From contig OZ038451.1 of the NCBI GenBank assembly GCA_964036195.1, positions 13,582,529-13,646,528 on the forward strand: 64,000 nucleotides of DNA, read 5' to 3'. Positions 45,901 to 57,600 of the stretch are shown piece after piece. Positions within the stretch are counted from its first letter, which is position 1. The number at the start of each line of letters is the position of its first letter. This stretch comes from Sphaerolaimus hirsutus (Eukaryota; Nematoda; Chromadorea; Monhysterida; Sphaerolaimidae). Made by a program: the position numbers and the translations under genes. The notes under the pieces are model-generated. The model was not told where the DNA came from, did no database searches, and saw nothing but the letters and a program-made list of their open reading frames with translations.

Positions 45901-48900
45901 CTCCGTAAAAAAGTTTACACAAAATGCTGTATAAAATCGTATTTTGCCTACTTTTGGCTGGCGTTTGTCTGAACTTTCCCGCTGCGGAGGCCACGTGTAT
46001 TGGAAATATCGGCAAGATAGTAAGTCTTGTGATGTGTTTCGCTTTTGTGTTTTTGACGCCATGAGGACGCCATGCCGTCAGGTATGGCTTCCTATCTCCA
46101 CCAGAGTTGTTAAAAGTACTGAACTTTTTTCAAAGTAAACGTAAACTTAAAGTATTTTTATTTTACCTGAGTAAAAACCTGAGTATTTTCAAACCTGAGT
46201 AAAGAAAACGTATTTTTTTTTTACTTTTACACAGCGTAAAAGGTGAGTAAAATACTTTTTTCCAGAGAAAACGTAAAAATTAGCATTTTTAAGGGAAACG
46301 TAAATCGGATAGTTTTCCTAACAGAAAACGTAAGAGTGGGTATTTTTCTCACAAAAATAATGTAAAAATTTGTGTGTGTTTTGAATAATTTTACTCTGAG
46401 ATACATCAAAGATGTGTTTTCCCGTCCTGATAAGTATTTCTTAGGATAATGTCCTATGTTTGTCACTTTCTGTCTGGCAAAATGACACTTTCTGTCGCCT
46501 TAAAATACGCTTTCTGTACTCGCGTACTTTCAAAAAGTACGCGAGTATGTGAGTACCGGTGTTTTTTCGGGAGAAAACGTAAACGTACAGTAGTAGAGTA
46601 TACATAGTTATCGAGTAAACGTACATACGTTTTAACAACTATGATTTCCATTTTGCTCTGGCGCTACTAAGGGTCGGCAACGCGCCATGGCGCTTTTGGC
46701 GCTTGGCGCCAAAGTTCTGGCGCTTGGCGCCAAAGTTCTGGCGCTTTTCACATCACTAGTCGTGTATCCACTTCCGACGGTGTCCATTCACCTTGCAGTA
46801 TGCGTGCTTCAGTTTTTGCGATGCCGTTTGTCCCCATCTGCGGACTGACTGCGAGTCCAGGTGTTGCGTCGAGGATTTAGGTAGGTTCTCACAGAAATGG
46901 CGCATTTCAGTAGTGGCCATGTTCTGGACCATTTTACATTGGTCTACCTAAATGGTTTATAAATTTTTGATCGAAAGCAGGAAAAAACAAATTTGAGTTT
47001 CACTTAATAAATATGAGGAATTCAATTTTTATCTAGTTTTTTTATTTTATTTTTACGTAGAATCCTATCTCGACCTCCCGCCCTACATAGTGCCTACACA
47101 CACTTGTTTTCACCGTGACTTCGTGTGAAAACTGGAATTTTTCAAATGCAAATTAATGAACATGGTTGAAAAATTTTATCTAAATTTTTTAAAATTTAAA
47201 TAAATGAAAGTTAAAATTTGAAAAATTTAAAGCTAAAACACATATAGCATACAAAAAGAGTAGGCTGGATGTCGCCATGTCGCCATTTCAGTTTTCACAT
47301 CGGTCACGGTGAAAACTAGTGTGTGTAGGGCCATTATTACCATGTATACTTTATTACCTTGAAATACCCCCAGTGGAATTATTATATCGCCAGCAAATTT
47401 TCAGGGGGGTTAATTCAAGGGAGGGGTGGGGTATATTATTCCCCATAAATTTTGTGAAATTCCACATACTCAGACGTATCAAAATCAAACAATTAGATAG
47501 GTAGATGTACCTATATGTGTTTATATACCTACGTTTGTAACTGTATACCTATATGCATAAACCCTGCCATAACGTCACTCAATCATTGGTTTCAACATGT
47601 GTTCTGCATCATACGGATCACTAACCGCGGTATTTGTCGTGTACATTCTCTTTACACACACTTTGGGTGGGGGTATTTCGAGGGGGGTTATTATTTCCTC
47701 AGCAACATTTTATGAGGGTATTTCGAGGGGGTTAATTCAAGGGGTATAAATTTGAGGTAATACGGTACCTATTTATGCTACCAGCACATGTACTTTTTTA
47801 GCATTCTGCAATACTGGAGGCACGTGCTGCGAGCCAAGGGAGGGAAATCCGAATGAATTTCTGTGATTTCTGTGGAAAGTGGAACGTGTGTTTCCGTGAT
47901 TTGTGTGCCCAAAATTACTAAAATAATTACTAGATTACTAATAATTACTAGATTTGTGTCCCTAAAATTTATTTTAGCGGAACAATTCGATGTAAACAGA
48001 CGAACAAGTATTGAGTCGAGTGAAGTTACTCAACCGATGCTTTCTTTTCATTTTTGACCCAGCCGCGCTCAAAATGGTAGGATCATCACTAGTTTGCCGC
48101 CGAAATTTCGAAAAATTTGGGAAACTTATAATCGTAAATCAGCTTTGGATGCCAGAACTTGGGGTTACCAGAATGAAGTGCGTGACATTTTTGGTATATT
48201 TGACCTCCATCAACTACAGTTGATGGAGATCAACGATATTTTAACTCATTATAATGCATTCAAATGCGTTCAAAGCTGTTTGTTCAAGTCTATTATGCAC
48301 AACTTCTTGAAAATACTCTATTTATAACTCTCCCAAGAAAAATTCTGCCATCCATTTTGAATTTTAGAAAAGATGTTAGTTCCCAGGTTACTAATTTCGC
48401 AAACAAAAGTGTGTTTTTTTATTTAAACAACATAAGCGGCAGGATTTATGCGTGGAGAAGCCTGCTCGTGTACAGCCCCCAGCCCAATGATTGCGTTTGT
48501 GTACATTGAGTTGTTTTGTAAAAATAGTCACGTGATCAACGATGGGTAAGTTCTCCAAAAAAAAACACTTTCTGTGTTTTGAGTTTTTCAAAAATGAATA
48601 CCTGTGTTTTGAGTTTTTTTCTTGAAAAAAAACTTGAGTAACTCTGTTTTTATTTCTGTGTTTTTTGTAAAAACTCGAGTTTTTTGAGTTTTTTCTAAAA
48701 AAACTCAAGTTTTTTTCCAAAAATTCAAGTTTTCCCCCCAAAAATTTTGATTTACAGCATTTCGATCTGGAAACAGTGGTTTTCTTATAAAATATTGGTT
48801 TTGCACATGTTTTCACCCCACATAACATTTGTTTATTCATTCCAGTGTCAAAAAAGTCCATAAAAATGTCCACAATGAGGACATCAACATCACAACACCA

Positions 48901-51900
48901 GTAACAAAATGCCCAGAAACGACAATTTACGCAGTACTCCAAAATTCTTCAATGGATGTGCACTGTATGGAAGACTACGGAATTGATTTGAACTACAACT
49001 ACCATATTACCTTGAAATACCCCCATGGGCATTATTATTTCATCAGAAAGTTTTGTAAGGATCATAGAAAATAGTAGGCATTTATGTACCCAAAACAGGT
49101 TATAAATGCGTACAAACAGGATATATTTGAAACAAACATGTAGATAGCTACACAACCTAGTACAGTCTATGTGTAGCTGCGATGCAAATTAGCAGTAATA
49201 AATACATCATGTACATTGGAGGGGGCTATTTCAAGGGGGGCAGGGCTTATTATTTCACCAGTCCATTTTGAGGGGAGTTAATTCAAGGGGGGGGGGTTAA
49301 TTCAAGGTAATAAGGCATACTTAAATGTTGAAACTTAAATTGTCAAATCCACCACGAGATGTGCATGCCATCTTGAATTTATTTTGTACCATTATAAAAT
49401 ATGAATACATTATGTACATAAATATTTACATACTATAGATGCTTATCTTATCTTGTTTAGTCAACTGAATTAATGTGCATTCAACCGCTTCGCTGAAAAA
49501 AACACAAAAACTCAAAAAACTTTTGTGTGTTTCCGTGTTTCTGTGTTTCTGTGTTCTCCAAAAAAAAACTCATTTGAGTTTTGAGTTTTTCAAAATTTAT
49601 GAGTTTCCGTGTTTCTGTGTAAAACAAAAACACAGAAACTCAATGAGTTTCTGTGTTCAATTTCTGTGTTTTTTCCATCGTTGCACGTGATCCGTAGTAT
49701 CTCAATTTAAATAACATTGTTATCTGTTTTGTGCCATGTCAGCAGGGAATGCGTTTGTTTTGATACCATATTTTCTCGTAATGATGCTTGTAGAATAGGA
49801 ATCATATTAATCATTAAAAAGTGAGAATATGACGTTGTTCCTCATTGTGTCACAGTCATTGATAATGAAATTCGATCGCTTATTAAATTTTACTTTCCTT
49901 TCTCGCTGGCAGGGCAGATTGTCAACGCCATTTATAGGATGGTGTTTGTGACATTTATTGGGATTGTTATCAATGTAAAATGTAACTTTTCACACTGAAC
50001 AAACATACATATTTACAAAACGATCACCAACTACACATATTTAATACTGCATTCACCCTTTTAAAAAGCCATACATACAATAACAAAACAACATAAAAAC
50101 TAGCACGGGAAAAAAATAACCCTTCTACAAATTCAAACAGGTTCACTTCCAGTACTTCTCACATACACCGAGAGTCCCAGCATTGATCACAATAGTGCAC
50201 CAGATAACAACACCCATACAGCAGTATCCACAGTGTCAGTGGGTAATACTGATGTGCCACTTGAAAATGTGAATGGCATCAAAAGTACTGTGCTGCTGCG
50301 GACAGGTGGGAAAGAGAAATTTGGCTTGGCATTGTGTGACCTGCTACAGGTTTGTTTTGCAGCCATACGTGTCAGGATTGCAGTCTTTCGCAGACTGCAA
50401 TGTTAATCTTAATGGGTATTCAATTTCAATTCAATTTTGAAGTTATTGACTTTTAGATGTTTACATGCTTCAATTGCTGCTTCTATACTCCAGTTACCAT
50501 ACACCCTGCATGTGTGGTTCCCGCTGGAAGCGTGCCAACGAGTTTTTTACACATGCGACATTTAGAAAAAGTTTAAACAGTCATCTCTGTTATAACGCTA
50601 TACATTAACTTATTCAACTTAGAAAAATCGCATGCTTTATCATCATTGGCATGCTTCCAACATGTGACATAAATGAGTGCAAGGGCGGAGTATCATGTCC
50701 GCCGAGTATACATAGGAAATTGAGTTTGCGAAAAATAACATCCACATGTGAGAAACTTATTTTTACTGCTCTCCAGGGGATTTTCATCAATTTCATCAAG
50801 CAAGATTCACCTGCTAAAGCGGCAAAACTGCACGTGGGTGATCAGATTTTGCAAATCAATGGAGTTCATGTGGGCAAAATTGGAAATGCCAAAAAGTGCA
50901 TGAAGATGTTGCAGAAAATTAGCGGTAACATTGTTGGGATCAGTTGGAGGAAAAGGTATGTTGTTTTTCATTAAATGTAGGTTTGTTTGTTTATTTTTCT
51001 GATCTTGTAAAAAAACACACTCATATCTACACCTTATTCTCAAAAACACTTATTTTTTATCATCTTGATCCAGGGTACATTTGTTTACAGGCCTCTTGAG
51101 CACAAACTCACTCTAAAAAAGTCCAATGACAAGCAGTTGCTCGGCTTCACAGTTGGTGATAATGGGCATATTTTGGGTGTGAGCAGAGATGAGGACCATG
51201 GGGCATGTGCAAATGGCCTTCTGCCTGGTTTGTCATCTGTTTTTTGTTTGATAGTTTGATTGAAGAGATCCATCCCACTTTAAGCATCGCATGGGTTGTC
51301 ATTTTTCACAGGACACAGCTTGGTTTCAGTGAATGGGATAAATGTTGTGGGGATGAAGGTGAGAATTTATTTGGGATTTCATTCTGAATTTTTCTTGTAA
51401 CCAACATCGACAAACCTTACAACAATCAATTCAGGCAAGTGATATAAAGAAGTTTATCAAAAAGCAAGGCCAGACAATTGTGCTCATGTTCATTCCAACT
51501 GTGTTCCATGAAGTTCTCACAAATAGGTGAGTGGAGTCCATTAACATTGTACATTGGTTCAATACTGCAAATCCTTGAATAAGACCCCCTTGAAGTACTC
51601 CGGCCTTTAATGACTCCGCTTCTGTTCTCCAGGTGAGAAAAAACACCCCCTTGAATACCCCCCTTGAATAACCCCCAATTGAATACCCCCCTCTTGAATA
51701 ACTCCCTCTCAAGGACGTACGCAGAGGGGGGCGGGGGGGGCGCCCCCCGTTCCCAGGCCGGACAGAAAAATTTGCCAGAAATGGCACTTTTCTTAGGCGA
51801 ACTTGTGGGCACTTTAAAAAAATTTTTGCGCGCGAGTGCGCAAATCCCTACCCCATTCTTTAATATGTATTTTCAGGTGTCAAATTGCATTAGAAAAGTG

Positions 51901-52791
51901 TCCAACAGTGCCAAAAGCGGACCTAGTACCATATATAGGTATAAATAGATACCTATAGGGTAGACGTTGGCGCCAATGCCAATGCCAATACTGCTATGGT
52001 GCTGTCGCCTACAAATGGCGCCAGCGCCATGGCTCCATTCCTTTACTATAGGCCAAATTTTAGGGGGGGGGGCGCCGCGAAATCCTGCGTACGTTACAGC
52101 TCCCTCTGCAAACTATGCCACAAAAATTGAAACAAACGATCGATGACGACAGATGGGCGAAATTAAGCTACGCCTTGGCCGATTCATCGAATGCAAATAC
52201 AATGGAAAAAATACAACTAAAAGAATATTTGTCTACGGCGGGCCGACAGCATTTATGCAATGTGTATTTGAATGATACTTTGTTTTTGTTTTTGTTGAAC
52301 TGTTAAGCACCTGCATTGCATGAGTTGCTGTAATGTATTTCTACAATGAATAAAGTCCATGTTTTCCTGAAACGTATTAGGGAATATAACACCTCCTATT
52401 GAATAGGTCCCCTATCAAAAACTCTGATTAAAAAATTACTCCCACGGGGTCTTATTTATTTGAGGATTTAGGGTATGTAACTTTCACCTAAACATTCGAG
52501 AAAGTTTTCAATCCAATTATTTTTACCTATAATAGAAATTTCAATCAACTACTCGAAATGTCAGCTGAGTGGGGATAAATAAACACTTCAGACAAAATAT
52601 CTCAGAGGAAGTGACTTTTTCTGTGTAGTTGCTCAAGACAATACGTTCTGCTTATGTTGTTTAGTAAGTATGTTCTGCCAATTTGACAAATCATTGAGTA
52701 TATAGTTGGAACATAAATGTCATTTTGATGCAGATTGGGTGATAACATGCTCAAAGAGATGGACAGAAAATGTGATGATGACATTGCATGA
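42911..52791 (+). CDS. SDCBP: Syntenin (syndecan-binding protein)
   Basis: Syntenins are adaptor proteins whose two PDZ domains bind syndecan and other membrane tails; the N-terminus recruits ALIX in exosome formation. Exons are 42911-42976, 43338-43494, 50141-50349, 50777-50955, 51091-51227, 51312-51358, 51435-51526 and 52734-52791. They total 945 bases, 314 residues, against about 298 in human. The N-terminus MPMYPTLGD keeps a YPxL-type ALIX motif. PDZ1 runs from STVLLRTGGKEKFGLAL through QDSPAKAAKLHVGDQILQING. PDZ2 runs from LTLKKSNDKQLLGFTV through HSLVSVNGINVVGMK to IVLMFIPTVF. The first donor (ACT|GTTCGT) is weak, so the exon 1 end is the least sure point. AATAAA at 52989 is a plausible poly(A) signal. 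Intron 2 (6.6 kb) hosts another gene. Confidence 0.9.
44154..45541. mobile_element. TACCGTATT element with two nested insertions
   Basis: It opens TACCATATTTCCTCGAAATG and closes ...TCGAGGAAATACGGTA at 45541. Inside are a second element (44355-44771, TACCGTATTACCTCGAATTA ends) and the ACGGAAAACGG element (44833-45463). Filler words are CTCGAAATACCCC and CTCGAATTACCCC. It lies in syntenin intron 2. Confidence 0.7.
44833..45463. mobile_element. hAT-type element filled with GGAAAACGG repeats
   Basis: The ends are TAGGGTGTGAAAAATTT and ...ATTTGACACCCTA, with an exact 8-bp duplication TACATGAT. Nearly the whole length is GGAAAACGGAAA and GCCGGAAAA words. Confidence 0.9.
45825..45832 (+). promoter_or_regulatory. 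TATA box (TATAAAAG)
   Basis: TATAAAAG lies in a short GC-rich stretch, 99 bases before the ATG at 45924 and about 30 bases before a plausible start of transcription. It marks an independent promoter inside the syntenin intron. Confidence 0.7.
45924..47866 (+). CDS. Secreted 10-cysteine peptide, nested in syntenin intron
   Basis: Three exons (45924-46019, 46799-46880, 47802-47866) with standard GT-AG sites and matching phases encode 80 residues. Residues 1-23 (MLYKIVFCLLLAGVCLNFPA...) form a signal peptide. The mature part of about 57 residues has ten cysteines in the pattern C-x8-C-x3-C-x3-C-x6-C-x3-CC-x6-C-x5-CC. That is the profile of a disulfide-stabilised extracellular peptide such as an antimicrobial, signalling or venom-type peptide. 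No family is recognised, and which of these it is cannot be told from sequence. It has its own TATA box and lies on the same strand as its host. Its introns carry a hAT MITE and other repeats. Confidence 0.78.
46102..46643. mobile_element. hAT-type MITE, CAGNGTTG family, copy 4
   Basis: The ends are CAGAGTTGTTAAAAGTACTG and ...TTTTAACAACTATG. The flanking 8-mers ATCTCCAC and ATTTCCAT match at 6 of 8. AACGTAAACGTAAA words fill it. It lies in the first intron of the cysteine-rich peptide gene. A GGCGCC word remnant (46655-46760) follows. Confidence 0.8.
47092..47330. repeat. CCTACACAC/TAGTTTTCAC inverted element, copy 2
   Basis: The ends are GCCTACACACACTTGTTTTC and ...GGTGAAAACTAGTGTGTGTA. 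It is related to 33750-33970. It lies in the second intron of the peptide gene. Confidence 0.7.
47347..47767. mobile_element. TACCGTATT-type element with GGGGGTATTTCGAGG filler
   Basis: It begins TACTTTATTACCTTGAAATA and ends ...GAGGTAATACGGTA. Filler words are GGGGTATTTCGAGG and GGGTTAATTCAAGG. Its right end is only 35 bases before the last exon of the peptide gene. Confidence 0.65.
48537..49683. mobile_element. hAT-type element, CAACGATGG family, copy 2
   Basis: It has the same ends, filler and core as 41785-42615, with an exact 8-bp duplication CACGTGAT. A TACCATATTACC element (about 49001-49318) interrupts the core and explains the extra length. It lies in syntenin intron 2. Confidence 0.9.
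51564..52476. mobile_element. CTTGAATAACTCCCC element carrying a hAT MITE
   Basis: The left part has CTTGAATAAGACCCC words and the right end reads TTATTTGAGGATTTAGGGTA, a decayed form of the TACCGTATATCC ends. The CAGGGACGTA copy at 51710-52099 is nested in it. It lies in the last syntenin intron. Confidence 0.6.
51710..52099. mobile_element. hAT-type MITE, CAGGGACGTA family, copy 5
   Basis: The ends are slightly decayed (CAAGGACGTACGC and ...GCGTACGTTACAG), but an exact 8-bp duplication CTCCCTCT remains. Relative to the other copies its interior runs in the opposite orientation. Confidence 0.88.
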
Positions 52792-52988
52792 TTTCAGTGA
52801 ACAATAATGTCTGGGTCCAGTGTCTGGTTTTTTTCAGTTGGATTGTGTTCAAATGTATCTTTCATATTCTTTTTCAGATTTTCAGCATTGTGGTGTTCAA
52901 CGCAATATTGTTTTTACTAAGCATATTTTTACCCATGTGAGACATGATGGCCCATTTTTTGTTCAATGTGTATGTAGTCAATCAAACT

Positions 52989-52994
52989 AATAAA
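52989..52994 (+). terminator. Candidate poly(A) signal AATAAA of syntenin
   Basis: AATAAA lies 198 bases after the syntenin stop codon on the coding strand, in AT-rich 3' sequence. No closer AATAAA is seen after the stop. Confidence 0.5.
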
Positions 52995-53021
52995 ATATAT
53001 TTTGTTTGAATTTCACTCAAA

Positions 53022-53473
53022 TACCGTATTACCTCCAATATCCCTCTAATATAAGGTACCCTCTAATATAAAGTATAACTTTTGGCTACATTGAACACGA
53101 CGAAATAAATATACGGTGCCCTCTAATATAAGGCATACCTCTAATATAAGGCACAGCTGGCTGCGGGCCAAAATGCACAAAATCATAAAAACGGTCGCCA
53201 AACATGACGGAAAATGATGAAAATGGTGCTGAAGGGCACTGCGATAACTGTTCGTCGACTTCTGTTATTTTGTAGTGATACTGTACCACCTATTTCGTAC
53301 ATTCCAATTTGAAAAAAAGGAATTGTATCCTTGTTCACTGTTGGTAATTTTTTTTTAAATCTGGTGAAAATAATTGAAGATACCCTCTAATGTAACTGTA
53401 AGGCATAACTTTTGGCTCGAAAAATCTGACGAAAACAATATAAGGTATACCTTATATTAGAGGTAATACGGTA
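53022..53473. mobile_element. TACCGTATTACC element with CTCTAATATAAGG filler
   Basis: The ends are TACCGTATTACCTCCAATAT and ...ATTAGAGGTAATACGGTA. The filler is CTCTAATATAAGGTACC words. It has the same terminal bases as the CTCGAAATACCCC group but an unrelated filler. Confidence 0.8.
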
Positions 53474-53479
53474 AGTACT

Positions 53480-54630
53480 ATATTTCTTCTAAAAGATGAG
53501 TTCCATTCTATACTTTTAACCAACTTTTTTACTTGCCGTTCTATTGGAGGTGTCGTTCTTTTGCACGCTGTCGTTCTTTCTCTGAATTTTGCACGCATTT
53601 ATCCCGCAGCAAAAATGGGTGTGTGGATGCGCGGTGAAGCGTCGTGAAGTGTCTTCACACAGACACTTCCCGATGCTCCACCAAGCATACCAGCGCTTCC
53701 ACACGCATCACGAAAAATCGGCGTGAAGCCACTTGCCGCACTTCACGCTTGTTCATATGGCGCTCCCATGCAGATGTATATGTAGGGGTAGCGCGTTGAA
53801 GCGCCAGCGCCATGAAGTGTCTTCCACATGTTTGGTTGCACGTGGAGTATGCGTGGTGAGTGAAGCTTATGAAGCGTGTGAAAGACACTTCACCCAGCAT
53901 CTCGTGATGTTTGTGGAAGCGTGCCGCTTCCATGCGTTTCACGTGCCCATTTTTTGCTGTGTCCCCGCTTTAATTAAGCCCCCCCCCCTCTAAATTTCTC
54001 CGGTGTCGTCCGGAGCGAAATGGGGAAAGAATAACCCCATTAAAATACCCCCGCCGGAATTGAATGTGAAGTAAAAAAATGACAACTGCAGTTGGTTATC
54101 CATGTAAGGCGCGACTTACAGCATAACAACAAATAAAAGTTGAAACGACAAAAAAAATTACCGAAACATTTATTATTTAAATGTTTTCAACCTTGTTATT
54201 CTAAAATGGTGTTCAGAACTCTATTTTTCGCAAAAAAAAATGATCATGTGCGATCACGTTAAAATACCTTCAAATTTCGATGAAAAGTTAATTAGATTGC
54301 GTGTACAGAGTATGTACATGCCAAAACTTCGGTTTGTGATCTGGCAATGTGGAATATATGTTAAAAACAATGACTGTGGCACGTCAGAACAGGGTTTAGA
54401 CCATCTACATACTAAAATAAGTGTATACCTAGACCCTTATACATGGTGCTTATTGTCACATTTTTCGACGTCTGCATACGTTACAACCAACATTTTTTTA
54501 CTGGAGCTTCAAGAAAATTCTGGCGAAATAATAACCCCCCCCTCGAAATACCCCCCTCGTTTAATCCCCCTCAAAATTCTCACTCTGAAACAATCACCCC
54601 CAGGGGGTATTTCGAGGAAATACGGTAGGT
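53480..54630. repeat. Mosaic of word repeats (GAAGTGTCTTC, TACCGTA remnants)
   Basis: GTTCTATTGGAGGTG words (about 53490-53570) are followed by GGAAGCGTG and GAAGTGTCTTCCACAC words in both orientations (53620-53960). C-rich CTCGAAATACCCC remnants then close with TCGAGGAAATACGGTA at 54627. No gene is seen. Confidence 0.5.
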
Positions 54631-57600
54631 AGCTTTGAAATCATTGTTTTAAACACATTCGAATGTTCTCAACTCACCATAAGTTCTCAACTCACCATCA
54701 GCGCTGGCGCCATTTGAGGGCGCCAAAAGGCACTGCTCCATGTCACCATTGGTGCCACACACGCTGGATGTCAACTGGATTCGTGTCAACTAAATTTTAG
54801 TGAATTATGTGATTTCAACTTACCTATCTGATAGAGCAATGTTAATTTAATATCATGACGCTTAATTTTCATTGTTTCTGTTAGGTGTGATGCCTTCAAA
54901 AATCCTTTTTGTTATTTAGTTGACATTGAGTTGACACGAATTTGCGATGTCAACGAGCGTGTCTGGGCCCATTGGCGCATCGCGCCTGTTGTTTTGGATT
55001 TTTTCCACTACTCACCATCCTTTTTTGGCATTTTTTTGTAAAGAATCAACTGCCTGGATATTTTCTATAAATTTCTGGACACTGGCGGGTTGGGCACTAC
55101 ACAGTAAAAATGAACTCTTCAAACCAGTCTTTATCAAATGCATCAGAGAGCTTCTCGAATCTACAGTACCTAATTATATTCTTCAGACACCCGAGTAGTT
55201 AAGTTAACTTTGACGGGGACGTTGTTCGACCATTAATAATAATTATTATTGATTGCGTTATTAAAAAGGAGACTGATAATTTTTCAAACATTTTTGCAAT
55301 GCTGTGCAGTAGTACTCTGCTAACATCTCATATATAATTAGCTTACATAAAGGTGCTATCTAATTACTGACGACCGTATTCAGATACAGTTTCAGTGCGA
55401 AGTTGTCCAAATAACCATTTCTTATTTCAATGTATAATATACATTATTTCCTCTAAATACCCCCCGCCTCTAAATACCCCCCCCCCGAAATACCCCCCCC
55501 CCCGCGAAATACCCTCCCTCAAAATGGCTACTATGACTTTAGAACACCCTCTCGAAATACACCCTCCCCCTAAATTGAGTGTAAATGACAAAAGCTACGG
55601 TGTGTGGTCCGGGCAATGCAGAACACACGTTAAAAACAATGATTGTGTGTTAGAACGGGGATGGTCCGGCCGTAAAGTAAACCCGGCCGTAAAGTAGAGG
55701 GTGCTACTTTCGGCCGGGCATCAGTATGGCAGAGTTGTTAAAAGTACTGAACTTGTTTCAAAGTAAACGTAAACGTAAAGTATTTTATTTTTAGTCACAC
55801 CTGAGTACAGAAAACGTAAAGTAAAATTTTTCTACTTTTACGCTGTGTAAAAGGTGAGTAAGCGTAAATATCTGTAAATACTCAGGGAAAGCGTGAAAGT
55901 AAGTAATTTTTTGATTTTGTATCTAGGAAAACGTAAAAATGAGTATAGGTGAAAGTGAGAGTCGTCGCTATCCCTACCCATCGCGAATTCTATAATTACC
56001 GCCGTTATTTTACGCTAGTTTTTTAGCCGTTTTAGGTTCGTGGGAGTGATTTTTTGCTTTTTATGCACTCAAAAAATGTTCTCAATTACGTTTTCTGTAC
56101 TCGCGTACTTTCAAAAAGTACGCGAGTAAGTGAGTACCGGTATTTTTTCGGGAGGAAACGTAAACGTATTCACGCAGCACTCGAGTATACGTATTTATCG
56201 AGTAAACGTAAATACGTTTTTATAACTATGCACTACGGCCGGATTTACTTTACGGCCGGGTTTACTTTACGGCCGAGATCTCGCCTGTTAGAACAGGGTT
56301 TAAAAAATAAACCCCCTGGGGGTATTTCGATAAAATACGCTACATAAATACATGTATGTAACGTTGAGATGAACGAGACGTTGTCCAACGTGCTTATTTA
56401 CCGTATATCCTCGAATAAGACAACCCTTGAATAACGCTCCCCGCGAACTCCCCCATTCGAATAAGTACCCCGACTTGAATGACTCCCCCCAACTTGAATA
56501 ACACCCCCTCTCTGTGATGGGTGGGAAAGATGTTGCAAAAATTTAAAAAAGTCAGACAGACCAAATAAAGCTACGCCTGGGCTGATTCATCGAATGCAAA
56601 TTGTAGTAGTTGATTGAATTTACTACATATTACAAAATGCAGTGAGGTGTCTGCATATCGAAAAAGAAGTACCAAAACGTGTTAGCCCGTGGCAAAAACT
56701 CTGACGACAAATAACTCCCCTGTGGTCTTATCCGAGGATATGCGCTATACATTTTGAAAATTGCAGTTGTAAACTAGTGAAGATATTGTGACCACATATT
56801 TATTATTGTGGCTTTAAGGGCAGGCTTTTTGGACCTCTACTGTTTAATCACTTTTTAGCCATTTGTAGTAGTTGATTGAACTTAATGTTCAATCTGAATA
56901 AGGTAACTAGGTACTACAAATTGTTGTTTTTTGTCTGTGCGAGACCACGTCAGAGTTTTTTATGGCGGATGCGCGGTTATGTTTTCCTGACGTCGCTGAA
57001 ACACGGATGATACCAAATTCTGCACCAAAACTTAACGTGGAAAGGAAAAAGAAAGTGTTTAACGTTACTGTATTTCTTCGAAAAAAAACCCGGTGCTGAT
57101 TGTTTCAGAGTGACAATTTTGAGGGGGGGTTTAACGAGGGGGGTATTTCGAGGGGGGGGGGCTTATTATTTCGCCAGAAATTTTTTGAAATTCCAGTACT
57201 AATTTTGTCGTCTGTAACGTATGCAGATTGCAGACGTAGAAAAATGCAACAATAACTGCTATATATAAGAGTCTACTGACTTACATACCTAAGTATGTAA
57301 CACTGTTCTAATGTAACAATTCATTGTTTTTCACTGTGTTTTGCATTGCCCGAATCCCAAACCGCAGATTTGTCATGTACGTTCTCTGTACACTCAATTT
57401 GGGGGGTATTTCGAGGGCGTGCTAATAAATTCATAGTGGCCATTTTGAGGACGGTATTTCGAGACGGGGGTATTTCGAGAAAATACGGTATGCGTAATTA
57501 TCAAACAAACAAATGCGAATTCCCCACTGCTTTCGGTGGTAAAAAACTGGGCAAAATAGGTGATTAAATTTTTCATATCGGGAAGAAGTTTGCACCGGGG

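Noticed and set aside
46100..47350. Repeats spaced like a CRISPR array
   Set aside because: Spacing and orientation are irregular, copies are degenerate and inverted, and the context is a split animal gene.
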